Assembly: GCA_029990175.1 (NCBI GenBank)
Contig: JARKIP010000011.1
Coordinates: 2,418,001 to 2,482,000 of the forward strand
Length of the DNA: 64,000 nucleotides
Reading direction: 5' to 3'
Origin: Petunia secreta
Taxonomy: Eukaryota > Streptophyta > Magnoliopsida > Solanales > Solanaceae
The notes beneath the pieces were generated by a model. That model did not search any database, was not told where the DNA came from, and saw nothing but the letters and a program-made list of their open reading frames with translations. Every line of letters begins with the position of its first letter. Within the stretch, counting starts at the first letter, position 1. This document shows positions 24,680 through 37,048 of the stretch, piece after piece. The position numbers and the translations under genes are program-made.

Positions 24680-25530
24680 ATCAATTTATTTCCATTTAGT
24701 TTGTTTCAAAAAGAATGATCTATTTCTAAATTTGGAAATAAAGTTTCGCTTTTACCTTTTATTGAGATGATTTGTAGCCACACAAACATCTATGACATAT
24801 TTTAGACCACAAGTTTCAAAAGGGAAATTTTGATCACTAGCCATTTTTGGACGCGCTCAATGGGGACTATCCACCGTTTCAAAATTCATTGAAGAATAGC
24901 CAAAAATTCGCGCGCACACTTAAGCTCCATTAGCGTTGGAAAAACACCCCAGACTAGCCCCATAACAAAAAACTGGGGCTTTGAACAAAACTTGTTCAAA
25001 GCCCAAGTATTTTGTTATGGGACTTTATATATAAAGCTGAGTCCCATAACAAAATGATGGGGCTTTGAACAAGTTTTGTTCACAGCCCCAGCATTTTGTT
25101 ATGGGTTATGAGACTTTATATATAAAGCTTCAGTCCCATAATAATGCTGGGCTTTGAACAAGTTTTGTTCACAGCCCCAGCATTTTGTTATGGGACTGAA
25201 GCTTTATACATAGTCCCATAACAAAATGCTGGGGCCTTGAACAAAACTTGTTCAAAGCCCCAGTATTTATACTGGAGCTAGTTTACTGAAGCTTCCCCAG
25301 TACAAATACTGGGGCCTTGAACAAGTTTTGTTCAAAGTCCCAGTATTTATACTGGGATTTGTCCGGAGGTGGCTATTTCTCAGCGAATTTGTTTTTGACG
25401 GCTACAAATCAATTAACGCGCGCCAAACAGGCCCCTACACTAAATTTTTACGTTTCAAAAGTCTTCCATTCTTTATTAAACTCCGTGCAAAGTCAAATGA
25501 GTTCATCCTTTTTAAAATGGATGGAGTATT
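24680..25530. mobile_element. Old Stowaway-like MITE interrupted by the palindrome-series MITE
   Basis: Left part (TTTGTTTCAAAAAGAATGAT ... ACCACAAGTTTCAAAAG) and right part (GTTTCAAAAGTCTTCC ... AAATGGATGGAGTA) together give the usual Stowaway order. They are separated at GTTTCAAAAG, which occurs on both sides of the insert. The Stowaway termini are eroded. Confidence 0.55.
24823..25451. mobile_element. Palindrome-series MITE, copy B (complete, 629 bp)
   Basis: Flanked by the 10-bp direct repeat GTTTCAAAAG (24813-24822 and 25452-25461), so the boundaries are well set. The ends are weakly inverted (GGAAATTTTGATCACTAG versus GTAAAAATTTAGTGTAG). Inside are five consecutive hairpins of about 60 bp at 24958-25021, 25043-25105, 25135-25194, 25214-25277 and 25295-25356. 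They are spaced by short linkers that are themselves palindromic (CTTTATATATAAAG). A Mutator-like or related superfamily is inferred from TSD length. No protein. Confidence 0.8.
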
Positions 25531-26099
25531 GATTTTTTGGAGCTACGGACATCAACTATGTGTTTTAAAATATTTGCAAAAACTAACTTATTCTGCCATA
25601 AATTAAGTATCTGGCCATTTTACACAAAAGATAGCCAGAGGGTGCAATCTGTAAACTTGGATAGTTTGAAAGTGTGAAAAATTGAGGACATTTTTGTAAA
25701 TCAAGATTCGAAAGGAAAATGTGCTGAAATTTAGGATCTAGGCACTTCTAACTTTACAAAGGAACAATTTTGAAAAGTGATAGAATGAATGGATTGATCT
25801 TGCAAATATTTTGACACTACTATGAAATGAACTGGCCCTCTTTATTTTTTTACAAACAGCCCCTTTTTTAATAAAACAACCACTTTTCACAATCAGTCAC
25901 TTTTCTTTTAAAATGATACAATGTTCAACTAAATTGATTTTTAATTAGTCTAGTTCTAAGCAATGTAATCATGGTTCACTCTTGGAGTTCAATTGAAAAT
26001 CATCAAGTTTAGTATTGAGAAATTTATTTTCAAAGCGTGACTTTAACTAATGAAAAATATATAACAACCAAATATTTCTTAAATTAATTTATAACAATA
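25531..26099. other. No gene seen
   Basis: AT-rich non-coding sequence; possibly part of the relic LTR that ends at 26359. Confidence 0.35.
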
Positions 26100-26380
26100 A
26101 AGCCATTGTGCTTGGCACAGGACTCGAGGGTGCCTAATACCTTCCTCAGAGTCAACTGAGGACCTTACTCAAAATCTCTGATGCAGACTCTTAAACGAAT
26201 CAGAGGTGTTCTTGGTACACCACTTTGGTGACTTGGCACGCATTTAACTTGTCAAGTGGCGGCTTTGATTTCTCTGTAAATATTTTGTGTACCTTGAAAC
26301 ACCAGTCAATGCCTTTTAAAACTCCTCCATTAATTGTTTGTGAAAAAGAGAGCATGACAGCTTGGCGACTCCGTTGGGGA
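26100..26380 (+). mobile_element. Relic end of a Tat-type LTR with its primer binding site
   Basis: TGGCGACTCCGTTGGGGA (26363-26380) is a near match to the primer site of the Ogre-like element in this window (30890-30907). It stands three bases after an LTR-like end GCATGACA (26359). The preceding 250 bp (GGGTGCCTAATACCTTCCTC ... TCTGATGCAGACT) follow the same order as the end of the Ogre-like LTR (GGTGCCTAACC ... GGTTCGCAGACT). The rest of this element is not recognisable. Confidence 0.6.
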
Positions 26381-27493
26381 GTAAAAATCAGAATCTTCGG
26401 CTTTGATATAATTGTCGCGTGTTTACTTTATTAAATATTTGGTTGTTATATTTTTATCGTTATCGCATGAGAGTTGAATGTTACCGCTTTAATATTGTTT
26501 GAACTGTATATATAGTTTGGCCATGAATGTTACTTACTTTTTTATCGTATTTTACTGTATTGCTTGTGACCTTCTCATAAATTTTATTTCTTAACCTAGA
26601 CGTACAATTTTAGGCATAAACAATCTACATAGCCCTCTAAGTTGTGGCCTCTGAAGACCGGTAAAACTTGTGATTTTCATGGGATATAATTGTTGCGATC
26701 CAACTTGATGAAGTGGAAATGAGACATATTGGCCGAAAAAGGATTAGAATTTGATAAGTTCGATTGAGAAGCAAGGTTGGTTATGGATGATAGTGCCATT
26801 GATGTTAGACGTAAGTCTTAAAAAGGAAAAAGCTCTAATACCATAAAAGATTATGCACAACAGAGGCTAATCAAGTTGTGTATTTCTTGAGGAATCTTTC
26901 TTTATTATATATAAGGCTATAAAGGAGTTTGATTATATTAAAACTCTCTGAAGTTTAGCAGCTAAAGAGTAACAATAATCTACTATAGATAAGTTAGGAA
27001 TACAATTGAAAAATAAAATACTAGTTAACTAAAGATAAACAAGAGTCACGCAAGATTTTCTCCAACATATTGAATTGAAAAAAGTATGGATTACATAAAC
27101 ACCAGCCCATATATACTTATTCACCGTCTATTAACACTAATTTTTTTTTTAGCTACATCACTAATCCAAAGATAAGAAAATATTAAATACTAGTATTAAT
27201 ATTTAGTGCTTATTTTCTTCCTAAAATAAAGGTATGTCATTCATTCCTAAATAATTTTTCAGGCACTAAATTAGGTATATACCAACAGATACGCATGGTT
27301 TTAGGCTAATTTCTATTAGTTGTCATATTTAAAACTTTTGCACATATAAAATACATATCACCTAAAAATATGAATAATAAATATTAAAATAAATAAATAT
27401 TGAATATAAAATACATACAAAGAGTGATATATTGTGTTAAAAAGTGAATAAATATTGAATATATAGCATGTTAAAAATATTAATTGAATAAAC
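26381..27493. other. No gene seen; AT-rich, possible copia primer-site relic
   Basis: Non-coding. GCTCTAATACCATA at about 26831-26844 is a degenerate reverse complement of an initiator tRNA-Met primer site, so a minus-strand LTR element relic is possible, but nothing else supports it. Confidence 0.35.
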
Positions 27494-27579
27494 AGTACAT
27501 ACACAATATGTAAAAATGTTAAGTGTGTGTACACACACACACACACACACTTAATATTTTTACATATTGTGTATGTACT
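27494..27579. repeat. 86-bp near-perfect palindrome with (AC)n centre
   Basis: The left arm AGTACATACACAATATG... to GTGTGTGT and the right arm, ending ATTGTGTATGTACT, are complementary over about 37 bp with one mismatch; the centre is an AC/TG run. It could extrude as a cruciform. Confidence 0.85.
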
Positions 27580-27958
27580 ATTTATCATACATACACAATA
27601 TCGTGTAGTTAATATTTATTTATTAAATACACGATATGCAACAACAACATGTCTAGTGATTTTCTACAAAGGTGGGATCTGGGGAGGGTGAGATGTACGC
27701 ATACCTTACCTCAACCAAGGTGGAGACGTTGTTTTCGATAGACCCCAAGCTAAATAAAAATATTTAGAAAACATGTCTGAAAGAAATAAGATAACAATAC
27801 CAAAATAAATGAGATACTGACAAGAAAACTCGAGCATGCCCAAAACAAAAAGAAAATAGCAGTGACAAATAAATGAAGAATAAGATGGAAAAGGAATATA
27901 TAGAGATAATACTACTACTAATATGAATAAAAAAATCACACAACTACTATCTATCCTT

Positions 27959-28117
27959 CTACCCTAATTCTCGACCTCCATGTTTCCTATCTAGGATCAT
28001 ATCCCCGGTAATCTGGAGGTGAGCCACGTCCTGTCTAATCACCTCGCCCCAATTCTTCCTAGATCTATCTCTACCTCTCCGAAGACTCAATGCTGCCAAC
28101 CTTTCACACCTTCTCAC
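27959..28117 (-). pseudogene. RTE LINE reverse transcriptase C-terminus, downstream piece
   Basis: Minus-strand frame ending TAG at 27959-27961. It contains RRCERLAALSLRRGRDRSRK, then NWGEVIRQDV and GDMILDRK, the typical end of plant RTE-clade LINE polyproteins. It joins in frame with 51852-51913 once the Ogre-like element and one CTCAC are taken out. Confidence 0.75.
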
Positions 28118-30027
28118 TGTTAACACCCAATTTTGTCCCTCCTTTTCTCTATTATGGGCTATATTTAACTAAAGATGCAATATTGACTGTGAGAGTGAAT
28201 TTGCATTAGTAGTCATGCATTTACGTGCGATTATCCTCTATTTTATAACTATATATTTAAATGAAATTATATAATGTACCTTGCATCATTTAGGACGTTT
28301 GTTAAATACGTGTCAATTTGTGTTTGTTTGTGCAAACTAATGCATTTTAATATTTAAGTATTTATTTGTAATTATTTATACTTAATTAATTTGATTTGAC
28401 CCTGGTCATTAAATGTATACATTTTATTAGGTATAATATACGTATACTTATATTTATATTTATATCCCGGCACCTTTAGTTGAATTTTAGTCCAATTATA
28501 ATATCCCAGTCCTATTTTATTCATAATTTTCTACAATTATTTGAAATTCGAATCTTTTCACTTTGAACCTAGACAAGTGCTCATCTAGATACGTTTATCA
28601 ATTACACTGGACCTTCTTCCTTTTTCTCCTATTTTATTTAAATAAGTTTCCAAAATGATTTTCCTATTAAAAATCCCCCAATTACCTAAAATCTCGCCTT
28701 AATCCTCTCCCTAATCTCCTCTCCCCCATTCACTCAAAATCACAGCCTATATTTCTCTACCCCTAACGTCATTTTTGGCCCCCCAATCTCTCCCTCATCT
28801 CTGTTAACTCCTCTCCATTTTTGGAATAGAATCCCTGAATTTGGGATGATTCCCAACGGCTCTCTCTAAAGATTTGGATATATATCACAAGTTCTTGGCT
28901 TCACAGGGGACAAAAAAAAAAAAAAAAAAACGAGCAGAACCACATTTGGGTCTTCTTCCTCACAAGGCCTCCCCTACTCTTTTACCTTCTTCCCCAATTA
29001 CTCTATACAGGCAGACCCCACTTGACATTTTTCTCCGTTTTGGTCTTCTTCTCCACTACACACACACAAAATCAAAACAGAGGGAAGATCGGGGTAAGGA
29101 GGTCAGAAACCGGGGGAGGGCTGAGGCAGATCAAAACCAGTGTAGGAGAAACAGGGGAAACGTCAAAAAAAAGGGAGGGGGGCCTCGTCTCCCGCTCCGG
29201 CGACTGGAGAAGCCTCATCGCCGGATTCTTCACACCGGCAGTCATGGTTTCCTGTTTCTCTTCGTGTTTGTGCCTCACTCTCTTTTTTGGCTTCGACACC
29301 AAGAATTGCGATACAAATAATGGCAAAGCAACCCACGGGGAGACACGGCGAAAACAAAGTCACCACCACTACCGGAGTTGTAGTGACGCCGGTGAAACTC
29401 ACCGGAATCTTCGCCGGAGGTCTACCAGGCGTCGCTCCTCCTTATCCGATTTCTCGCTGTTGTTCTACAGATTCCCATGCCTTGGATGAGACTCGTTGCC
29501 TTTGTTGTCTTTGCTGGGGTCTTGAAACTGTTCCTAATTTTTTGTTGTTAGCTTTTCCCGGCGTTTCTTAATCTATATCTGTGATGACTCCATGAATTGA
29601 TATGTTATTACTTGTTATTACGCCTGTTGCTTTGTGTTGAAATGTTACTGACATCTGTTTCTTCTTTTGAGGAGTTCCAGCGGGCCCCACGTCCTAATAT
29701 TATATCACTGATTTTGGACAATGCTGAGAGCCTATGAAAATATTTTTTATTTGAGGCTTAACGATGATTTGACGGACAATATACACTGCTTTTAATATGA
29801 TATTACACTTGAACAGTCACATATCCTGTGTCCCTAAAAATAGGCTATGACGATGCATATCACTTTGCAAAGTAAGCGATAGTGGAGTAGTGGGATTGAA
29901 GGTGCTTGGCACGGCAACACGACCGGCTCCGTATTTGCAGCCGCACCGACATCCCTAACCTCAGCTTGACGCAATACATATTCTGAGCCTAAACTTTCAA
30001 AAAATCCCTTTCCCTTTATTTTAAAAC

Positions 30028-30062
<35 letters not shown>

Positions 30063-30886
30063 GCATTATTATTATTTTAAATTATTATTATTATTATTAT
30101 TATTATTATCATTATTTTCATTATTATTATTATTATCTACTAATATTATTATTCTCATTATTATTGTATTTTTACTATTACCAATATTATTATTTACTAA
30201 CTCTTTTTCTTATATTTTGCGAGGTAAATTCGGATGGAAGACGACCTAGTTTTGAAGAAACACTTAGAAGAAAATGACCTTTTATTATTATTATTATCAA
30301 TATTTATTATTATTACTATTATTGTTTTATTGTTATTATCATTATTATTTACTAACTCAACTTCATCTGTTTTTTGCGAGGCATACTTGGATAAATGTCT
30401 TTAAAACGACTTTTTTTCCAAAAAATACTTCTAATTCTACTTGCTATTATTTTCTCTTAATATTTTTTTATAAAGTAACTAATTTGCTTTATTTTGCAAG
30501 GTTTAATTCCCTATGGAAGAAGCCTATCTTTTGTCTAATTTCACATATTATATACATAGTATTTAAATCATCTTTTAGTCAGTTTATTTGCTTAACTGCT
30601 TGTTTTGAATCCCAACATGAAGTTCGGCCGGTAACCACATTTGGTGGGGCTCGAGAGGTGCCTAACCCTTTCCTCTCGAGTTAACCTGAACCTCTTACCT
30701 AGAAATTCTGGTTCGCAGACTAAGTTTCAGAGTTAATTATGAAATTAGCTAGAAACAAAATAGGTGCCCTAATACGCCTAGTTAAAAAATATGTTAGGTG
30801 GCGACTCCATCTTTACCCGCGAGTCCCAATAAGTCGAGCCCTATTTCGAACCCTAACCGGGGTTCGGGGAAAAATGGGCGTCGAGA
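28118..30886 (+). repeat. 5' LTR of the Ogre-like element
   Basis: 2769 bp, including an A run (about 28912-28930), a CT/CCGG-rich leader-like part (28980-29450) and an (ATT)n/(TTA)n microsatellite zone (30028-30190 and 30275-30350). The last two bases are GA where the 3' LTR has CA, a point change at the integrase-recognised terminus. The frame 29022-29489 recurs in both LTRs simply because they are copies. Confidence 0.92.
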
Positions 30887-30889
30887 AGA

Positions 30890-30907
30890 TGGCGACTCCG
30901 CTGGGGA
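30890..30907 (+). other. Primer binding site, tRNA-Arg type (Ogre/Tat)
   Basis: TGGCGACTCCGCTGGGGA, three bases after the LTR end. This sequence, rather than the initiator tRNA-Met type, sets the Tat/Ogre group apart from the other gypsy elements in the window. Confidence 0.88.
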
Positions 30908-32721
30908 TATCAAGGTTCAAACCATAACGGACTTTTAATTGGGATTCTTTGTATTCATTTTCTTTTTCCCGTTATTTCTCAAAAGTAATATTTCTTTCTT
31001 TTCCTTTTGCAGGTTTGAAGTTTAGTTTTCTATTTCATTGGCGTTTGCTTTTAATTTGTTATTTGTAATTATTATTTTGTTTATATTTCCTCCACTCCCG
31101 GAATTTTTTTTTTACACTTGCACACACAATAAACGGTTACGTGGATCTCACGACCGTGTCACTCTAAAAAAAAACCCTTTAGGGGGGAACAGTTGAGGTA
31201 TAGTTGGTCCGTGGTACAACCAACAATTCCAAACGTTCCCACCCCTTGGTTGTCCGCCTGGGGGAACCATGTCCTTGTCTAAGTAAACCCACTCTTGGTA
31301 GGTTCTTACATCACGTCCTACACTTCAAATGTTTTCAAATCTTCCATGAATTTTCTAAATCTTTTTCTTTTAAAATAATTTCACTTCATATATTGTCTAG
31401 TTCAACATGTCCTAAACTTCAATTATTTTCGAATCTTCTAAATCTTTTTTAAAAAAAAATGGTTTTGCTTCATAATTCTTTTGCCTTTTTTCGAAAATTT
31501 CAACCTATTTTCCAGAATTAACTTGTTTGTTTCTACCTTTTAAAATTTATTTTTAAAAATATTTTGAAATGTGCACCATTTCCACAAATTTGCTAAATCT
31601 TTTCTTTAAACAAGTTTCACTTCATAATTCTTTTCGCATTTTTGAAAATATATTGCCTAAATCTATTAGCCTGCTTTTCAAAATTAACTTGTTTGATTTG
31701 TCTTTCCCTCTTTTAAAAGTTCGTAAAATATTTCAATATGTGCATTTTTTCTTTTTCGTGATTTTTAATATTATCTAGTTTATATTAATCCTATCTTTCG
31801 AAACTAACACGTTTGTTCTTATCCTTCTAAAATTATTTTACGAAATACTTCAATATGTGTGCATCATTTTACAAAACATATGCATTTCTTTCAAAAAAAC
31901 TTGTGCATTTTTTAAACTTGTGCATATCATGCATACATTCCGCCATTCCTGGCGAGTTTCTAAATCGTGGGGTGATTGCGACTACCTCTTCCCTCACAAA
32001 AGTCTCCTTTTAGGGGGGAACAACTTGGAACCTATTTGGCCCGAGACGTTCCCACTCCTGAGTTGTCCGCTTGGGAGGATAATAAAACTCGGTCTAGTCA
32101 GCTTCATTCTTTAGTAGCAATGCTAGGAATCATGCATCATGGCATATCATTAGTCGACTTGTTCTCAAGTCCAATAAGCCAACTTGTTCAAACAATCTGG
32201 ACGGGTTTTGGCCCTAAAGAGTTTTAAACATGATTTATTGGCATATACTTAAAGGATCGAACGTGCAAATGTAGACCGTCTATTGGAATTATTCTGCATT
32301 CAATGCCATTCAAAGGCACAAATGGTAACCGAAACGACATCAAATCTTAAATTGAATCAGAAACGACCGTTTGATTTTGTGTTCAATGTCATTCAAAGGC
32401 ACACAACGTAATCGAAAAGGCATTAAAGGCCCAATATGAAGCAGAAATAACCGCTTGATAGACGGGATGACGCATAACGCACATTTATCCTTTAAGCATT
32501 ATATAAAGACTTGACATCCTTGGCATGTCACAAGTCCATTAGCAATTTCCTTCTAAAGTGTCTAAAGGATTCTAAATCCACAACGACACATCTCTTCATA
32601 TTCTCTGTTGCATTATTTTCAAAAGCTTGTACCACACGTTGATCATTTGCTTACAATAAAGCAAATTTTAGGCATTTTCTTTTCCCTTTTCCCATCGCCC
32701 TTCACCTTTTTCCAAAAGATC

Positions 32722-34340
32722 ATGGCCAATAGAACATTTGACATGGTTACTGAAGTCCCTCAGTTGCTCAGAGATTGGTGGGGAAACTTAAGTATAGATC
32801 AACAAGATCGAGTTAAAGCAGTGTTGGGAAACCTTATTTCACTGATGGAGCATACGACAACGAAAGGGATAGTAGAAGCAGCAGTACACTATTGGGATGC
32901 GGATCGGGCGGTTTTCCATTTTGGGAGTATAGAGTTGACATCATTACTGGAGGAAATAGGCGGGTTAACCCAATTGCCATTTGAAAGTGAAGAAGTCTTG
33001 ACGCCTGAGAACACTACAGCCGAGGAGTTCTTCGAAATGGTAGGGTTTAAGCCCGAGTTATGCACAGACAGTATAAGGTAGTCGGGAATTTCTCTGACTT
33101 CCCTCTACATCAAATTTGGGTATGGAGAAGCATTTCAAGAAGCCGAAGACTATTTCAATATTAACCAGGCAGATTGGCAGAAGCGGAGGATACTTGCTTT
33201 TGTCACCAGCTTTTTAGGAACTGTCGTATTACCAAAACACAAGGGACGAGTTGATGTTTGCATGGTATCAATTGATGATGTCCTACTCAAAGATTTTGAC
33301 AAGAAATACACTTTGGTACCTATGATCGTTGCAGAACTTTACCGAGCTTTAGAAAGATGCAAGAAGGGCGCTAGCTTTTTCGAAGGTTGCCATTTGCTTT
33401 TACAAATTTGGTTGATGGAACATTTGCAAAAGGTGAACAGCACAGACCAAGGCTTCCACTCCATACCGAGAGAGAACTATATCTTGACTCATACCGCCCG
33501 CATGAACAATGCTTTCGAAAAGTGGGACCGACCAACAACCACCGAAGGCTGGCACTACAGGCTTTCTCAGTTGGCATCCGAAAATATACAATGGATGTTT
33601 GGCTACTTTCCCAGCACTACAGTGACCGCACGATCAGAAAGGGATTCATTTCTCATTTTAGTAGGCTTTAGAGGAGTTTACCCATACACTCCTTTAAGGG
33701 CACTTAGACAAGCAGGGAGAAAGCAGATTGTACCCCAATTGCAGACATCAGAAGTTTCAAAGCCGATATTTTCGGAGGGATGATACCATTCAAAGACAAA
33801 ATATTAGAACTTTGGAAGGCAAGGCATCAAATGGGGTTCGAGACTATTAGACGAGACAGGTTTGACGCAGACTATGATGAAGATTACCCAGACTGGCTCA
33901 GGAAAGACATAGCAAAGGCGGTTCAACAAAAAGCAACAAGAAAAAGGAAAAGAAATGCTGATGAGTTAGAATCTGAGTGCAAGAGGCTACACAAAAAACT
34001 GGCAAAGGCACGAGAGAAAATAACGAAGAAGCAAATTTTGGTCGAAGCAAAGGACAAAGAAAAAGACAAATGTCGCAATAAGGTAGAACTCCTGACAAAA
34101 CGCATAGAGTCTATCGGTGTATGGGCTAGCGAAGGAATAAAATCTATGGCTGACAAAGGAATAGAAGAGAAAGGAAGGAAGGCTTGGGAAATGTTGAAGA
34201 ACTTCACATTTGACATATCCCGGTTCTTGACTGATGCAGACAATATCATCTTCCAAGGATACTCGTCAGAGGCAAGTTCATCCGATGAAGATTCGTCCGA
34301 CGAGGAAGAATATGAATCTTTTGATGATGGATCAACATGA
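32722..34340 (+). pseudogene. Ogre-type ORF1 protein, one stop and one frameshift
   Basis: ATG at 32722 opens MANRTFDMVTEVPQLLRDWW. The frame stops at TAG 33079-33081, continues in the same frame to 33781, and changes frame near 33745-33780 into the final segment (33780-34340). Together this is about 540 codons. The N-terminal two thirds (HYWDADRAVFHFGSIELTSL, LEEIGGL) resemble the ORF1 product upstream of gag in Ogre elements, which I associate with the plant mobile domain-like DUF7745 group; that name is from memory. The C-terminal part is a Lys/Glu-rich coiled coil (about 33950-34200) and an acidic Ser-rich tail (SSSDEDSSDEEEYESFDD). Its function in the element is unknown. Confidence 0.65.
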
Positions 34341-36550
34341 AGAATGCTCGCTCAGGCCATGATCTGATTTCCTAGCAATGTTTAGTCTTTTCCTTCTCTT
34401 ACATTGTTTCAATATCAACCATTGTAATAAAGACCAATGTTCAATAAATGAAGTATTCTCTTTTAGACTCCTTATTTTGTAGCAAATGAAATGATACATA
34501 TGGCACAAAGCACTTTTTAAATCATCGTGCGTAAAATGGTCTTTTATATTATAGAATGCATTTCTTATTTGATATGTGTGCATTGCGTGGATTTGCTTGG
34601 TTGCTCTAGGTCTCTTTCTACCTAAGTAAATGCCTTCCCAAAGTCCAATCTCCTACCAAGGAACCACACCTCCTTACTCTATGCCCAAATCATGATATCA
34701 GAAATCCTTTGCATGTCTTGATAATTCCCTATCCCTTATGAATTCAAAATCTATTATCCAAAAGGTTGGCTTAAGTTGAATACCAAGGCAGAAGATTTGG
34801 CTAAGCGAATTGCACTTATCAAGGATTTTTCAAAGCAAGAAGAGTTTGTAATAGTAGGCACTATACAAACCAAAGCAGAAATTGACAGGGGAAGAGATTT
34901 GTTGGTCAAACTCAAAGGCACACATGACTTACCGAAATACTTTATTTTGACACAATGTCTGAGGATCATTTTGTCGGTCTAGTCTATATTGTAATACATT
35001 TAAGATAATCCAAAATATTTCTAAATTTGCACCTACTCATGGCCAAAAAGACGTTCAAGGGGTTATCACAAGGCAATAAGGAAGTGAGACATGACCAGAA
35101 CCCGTTTGATGATACAAAGGTTTATGCGTAACAACCAAAATTAGCAGGATACAAAGGCGCCGTGACAAAATTTCTATTATATGACGGAGCTAGAAGCTCT
35201 TGCCGAGTATTGGAAGCATATCCCTACCAACTAGCAAGTGTGGCACGAGACGATGATCTCAAGATGAAGCTATTTGAGACACTTACAAAACCATGAATTA
35301 ATCTTATAACAGTCTTGACTGAAGCAGTGATCTAAAAATATGCATGATACGCCGAGAATGGTCTCTTGGCAACAAAATCTACCTAACAAGCAAAAGCTAA
35401 GGCAAAGATTGAATTGCAGCAGTCGGTTGACAAGTATGAGAGACATTGAGTATCTCTCTCAAAGACACATGGGCATTATGACACACAAATTTGCAAGAAA
35501 GGATGACAAATGCACTAACGTCTTGGTGTTCGACAAAAGCCGACTTCCTTTGCAGTCATATATATACCTCTTACCCGAAATCCTTGTCAACTTTTGATTG
35601 TGATCTAACCAGACCCATCTTCTGCTCAAGCAACCATCTGTCATTTAACAAAAGAATCCTTGCCTTGACTGCTACATAAAGCCCCCAAGCAATCTTTAAC
35701 CTCTATACAATTTGTCAGTCTCTAAAATTCAAGTGCTAATCGATCATCCGCGGTCTAGGCATACTTTTAAGCTTTATGTGTTGTTCTCTCTTCAATTTTT
35801 GTTAATGTGCTAATGCAGTTTTGTGCAGTTACGGTTGCTTTGCATTCAAACACTGAAATCGGTCAAGAATCTGCATTGAGAAAAAGCTGAAATGTCAAGC
35901 CGAGCTGAAAATATTTACCTTCTGGAACAAAGCCTTTCAAACCGCCAGCATGGGACACCGAATCCCAATTCCACTTGTAGTATGAACGAACCAAAATCAG
36001 TTGACAATATACTCATACAAGAGTCGCAAGAGAAGATTCTAATCACTATACGACCAAAACTGGCAAAACTCACAGCCTCGCACCGTACCCCAACTTTCAC
36101 CATAAACAATCTCCTCTCTTTCAAGACTTTCAAAGGCTCAACACAATCAAGGACATATGAAAAGACAAAACCTCACACCTTTACCCCTTTAGCTCATTCA
36201 GAAGATATTGCGACCAACAAACAAACTACTCCCTAGAGACCTATTCGGGATTTTGATCCAGCAAAGATCTTCACCTATCACTCAAACATTCAATACCGTT
36301 ACACCGCACAATACCTAGCACAACCCAAGACAAATACAACTTTGGGGACAACCTCCACATCCGACAAATCCAACCTCAGTCTGAGAATGCAAGTACCCAC
36401 ACAATCAGAGTCATCAATCATCACACTAAAGGATGAACGCAGATTCAAGCCAATACACTGGTATTCAGTGCAATGCAGCCACTTTGTTTCGACTAACGAA
36501 TCTTTCTTTGAGAACAGATTTTTCAATACAAACACAAGATTCACAGACAA
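34341..36550 (+). other. Ogre-like internal region, no recognisable gag-pol
   Basis: Short coding-like pieces remain: 34776-34982 (AEDLAKRIALIKDFSKQEEF..., helical and charged) and about 35140-35295 (GAVTKFLLYDGARSSCRVLE...). Neither has a retroviral enzyme motif. The rest has stops in all frames at ordinary density. Confidence 0.5.
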
Positions 36551-36700
36551 GATAGCACTTCAGCCACGTCAGGCTTAGAATACGACCAGCCACGTCAGGC
36601 TTAGAATATGACGACCAGCCTCGTCAGGCTTAGAATATGACGACTAGCCACGTTAGGCTTAAAATATGATGATCAGCTCTGTCCGGCTTAAAATAGGACA
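36551..36700 (+). repeat. Minisatellite, about 35-bp units, in the Ogre-like 3' region
   Basis: About four units of CACGTCAGGCTTAGAATATG plus ACGACCAGC, decaying to the right. Confidence 0.75.
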
Positions 36701-37048
36701 AACTCATATATTTTGTTTTGCAGGCACCACTATAATAGGCTCGTCCGCCTTAGAATTGGACATACACACGTTTTTTTATTTATTTTACAGGCACTACCAT
36801 GATATGATGATCTATCAAAGGCAATAAACTGGGGCAGAATTTTTGAGGATCCCCTCAAAAATTCCAAAAGACGCAAGCTGACACTGGGGCAAATTTCAAA
36901 AGAGACGAAGTACAAAAACTGGGAGTCCCCCGAAGAAAACTTGACCAAGGCCCAACAATTATGAAAGCATTATAAAAGCAGAAACGACGACTTTCCTAGC
37001 GACGTTACAGACATGATAATGACATTTTATTTTTTTTAGCACTTCACT

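Noticed and set aside
26831..26844. GCTCTAATACCATA as a real primer site of a minus-strand copia element
   Set aside because: Single degenerate match, no adjacent LTR terminus or coding sequence. Kept only as a remark in the region entry.
29022..29489. 155-codon Arg/Ser-rich frame, recurring at 39567-40199
   Set aside because: Lies in the LTRs of the Ogre-like element and recurs because the LTRs are duplicates. No domain; GC-rich leader composition keeps frames open.
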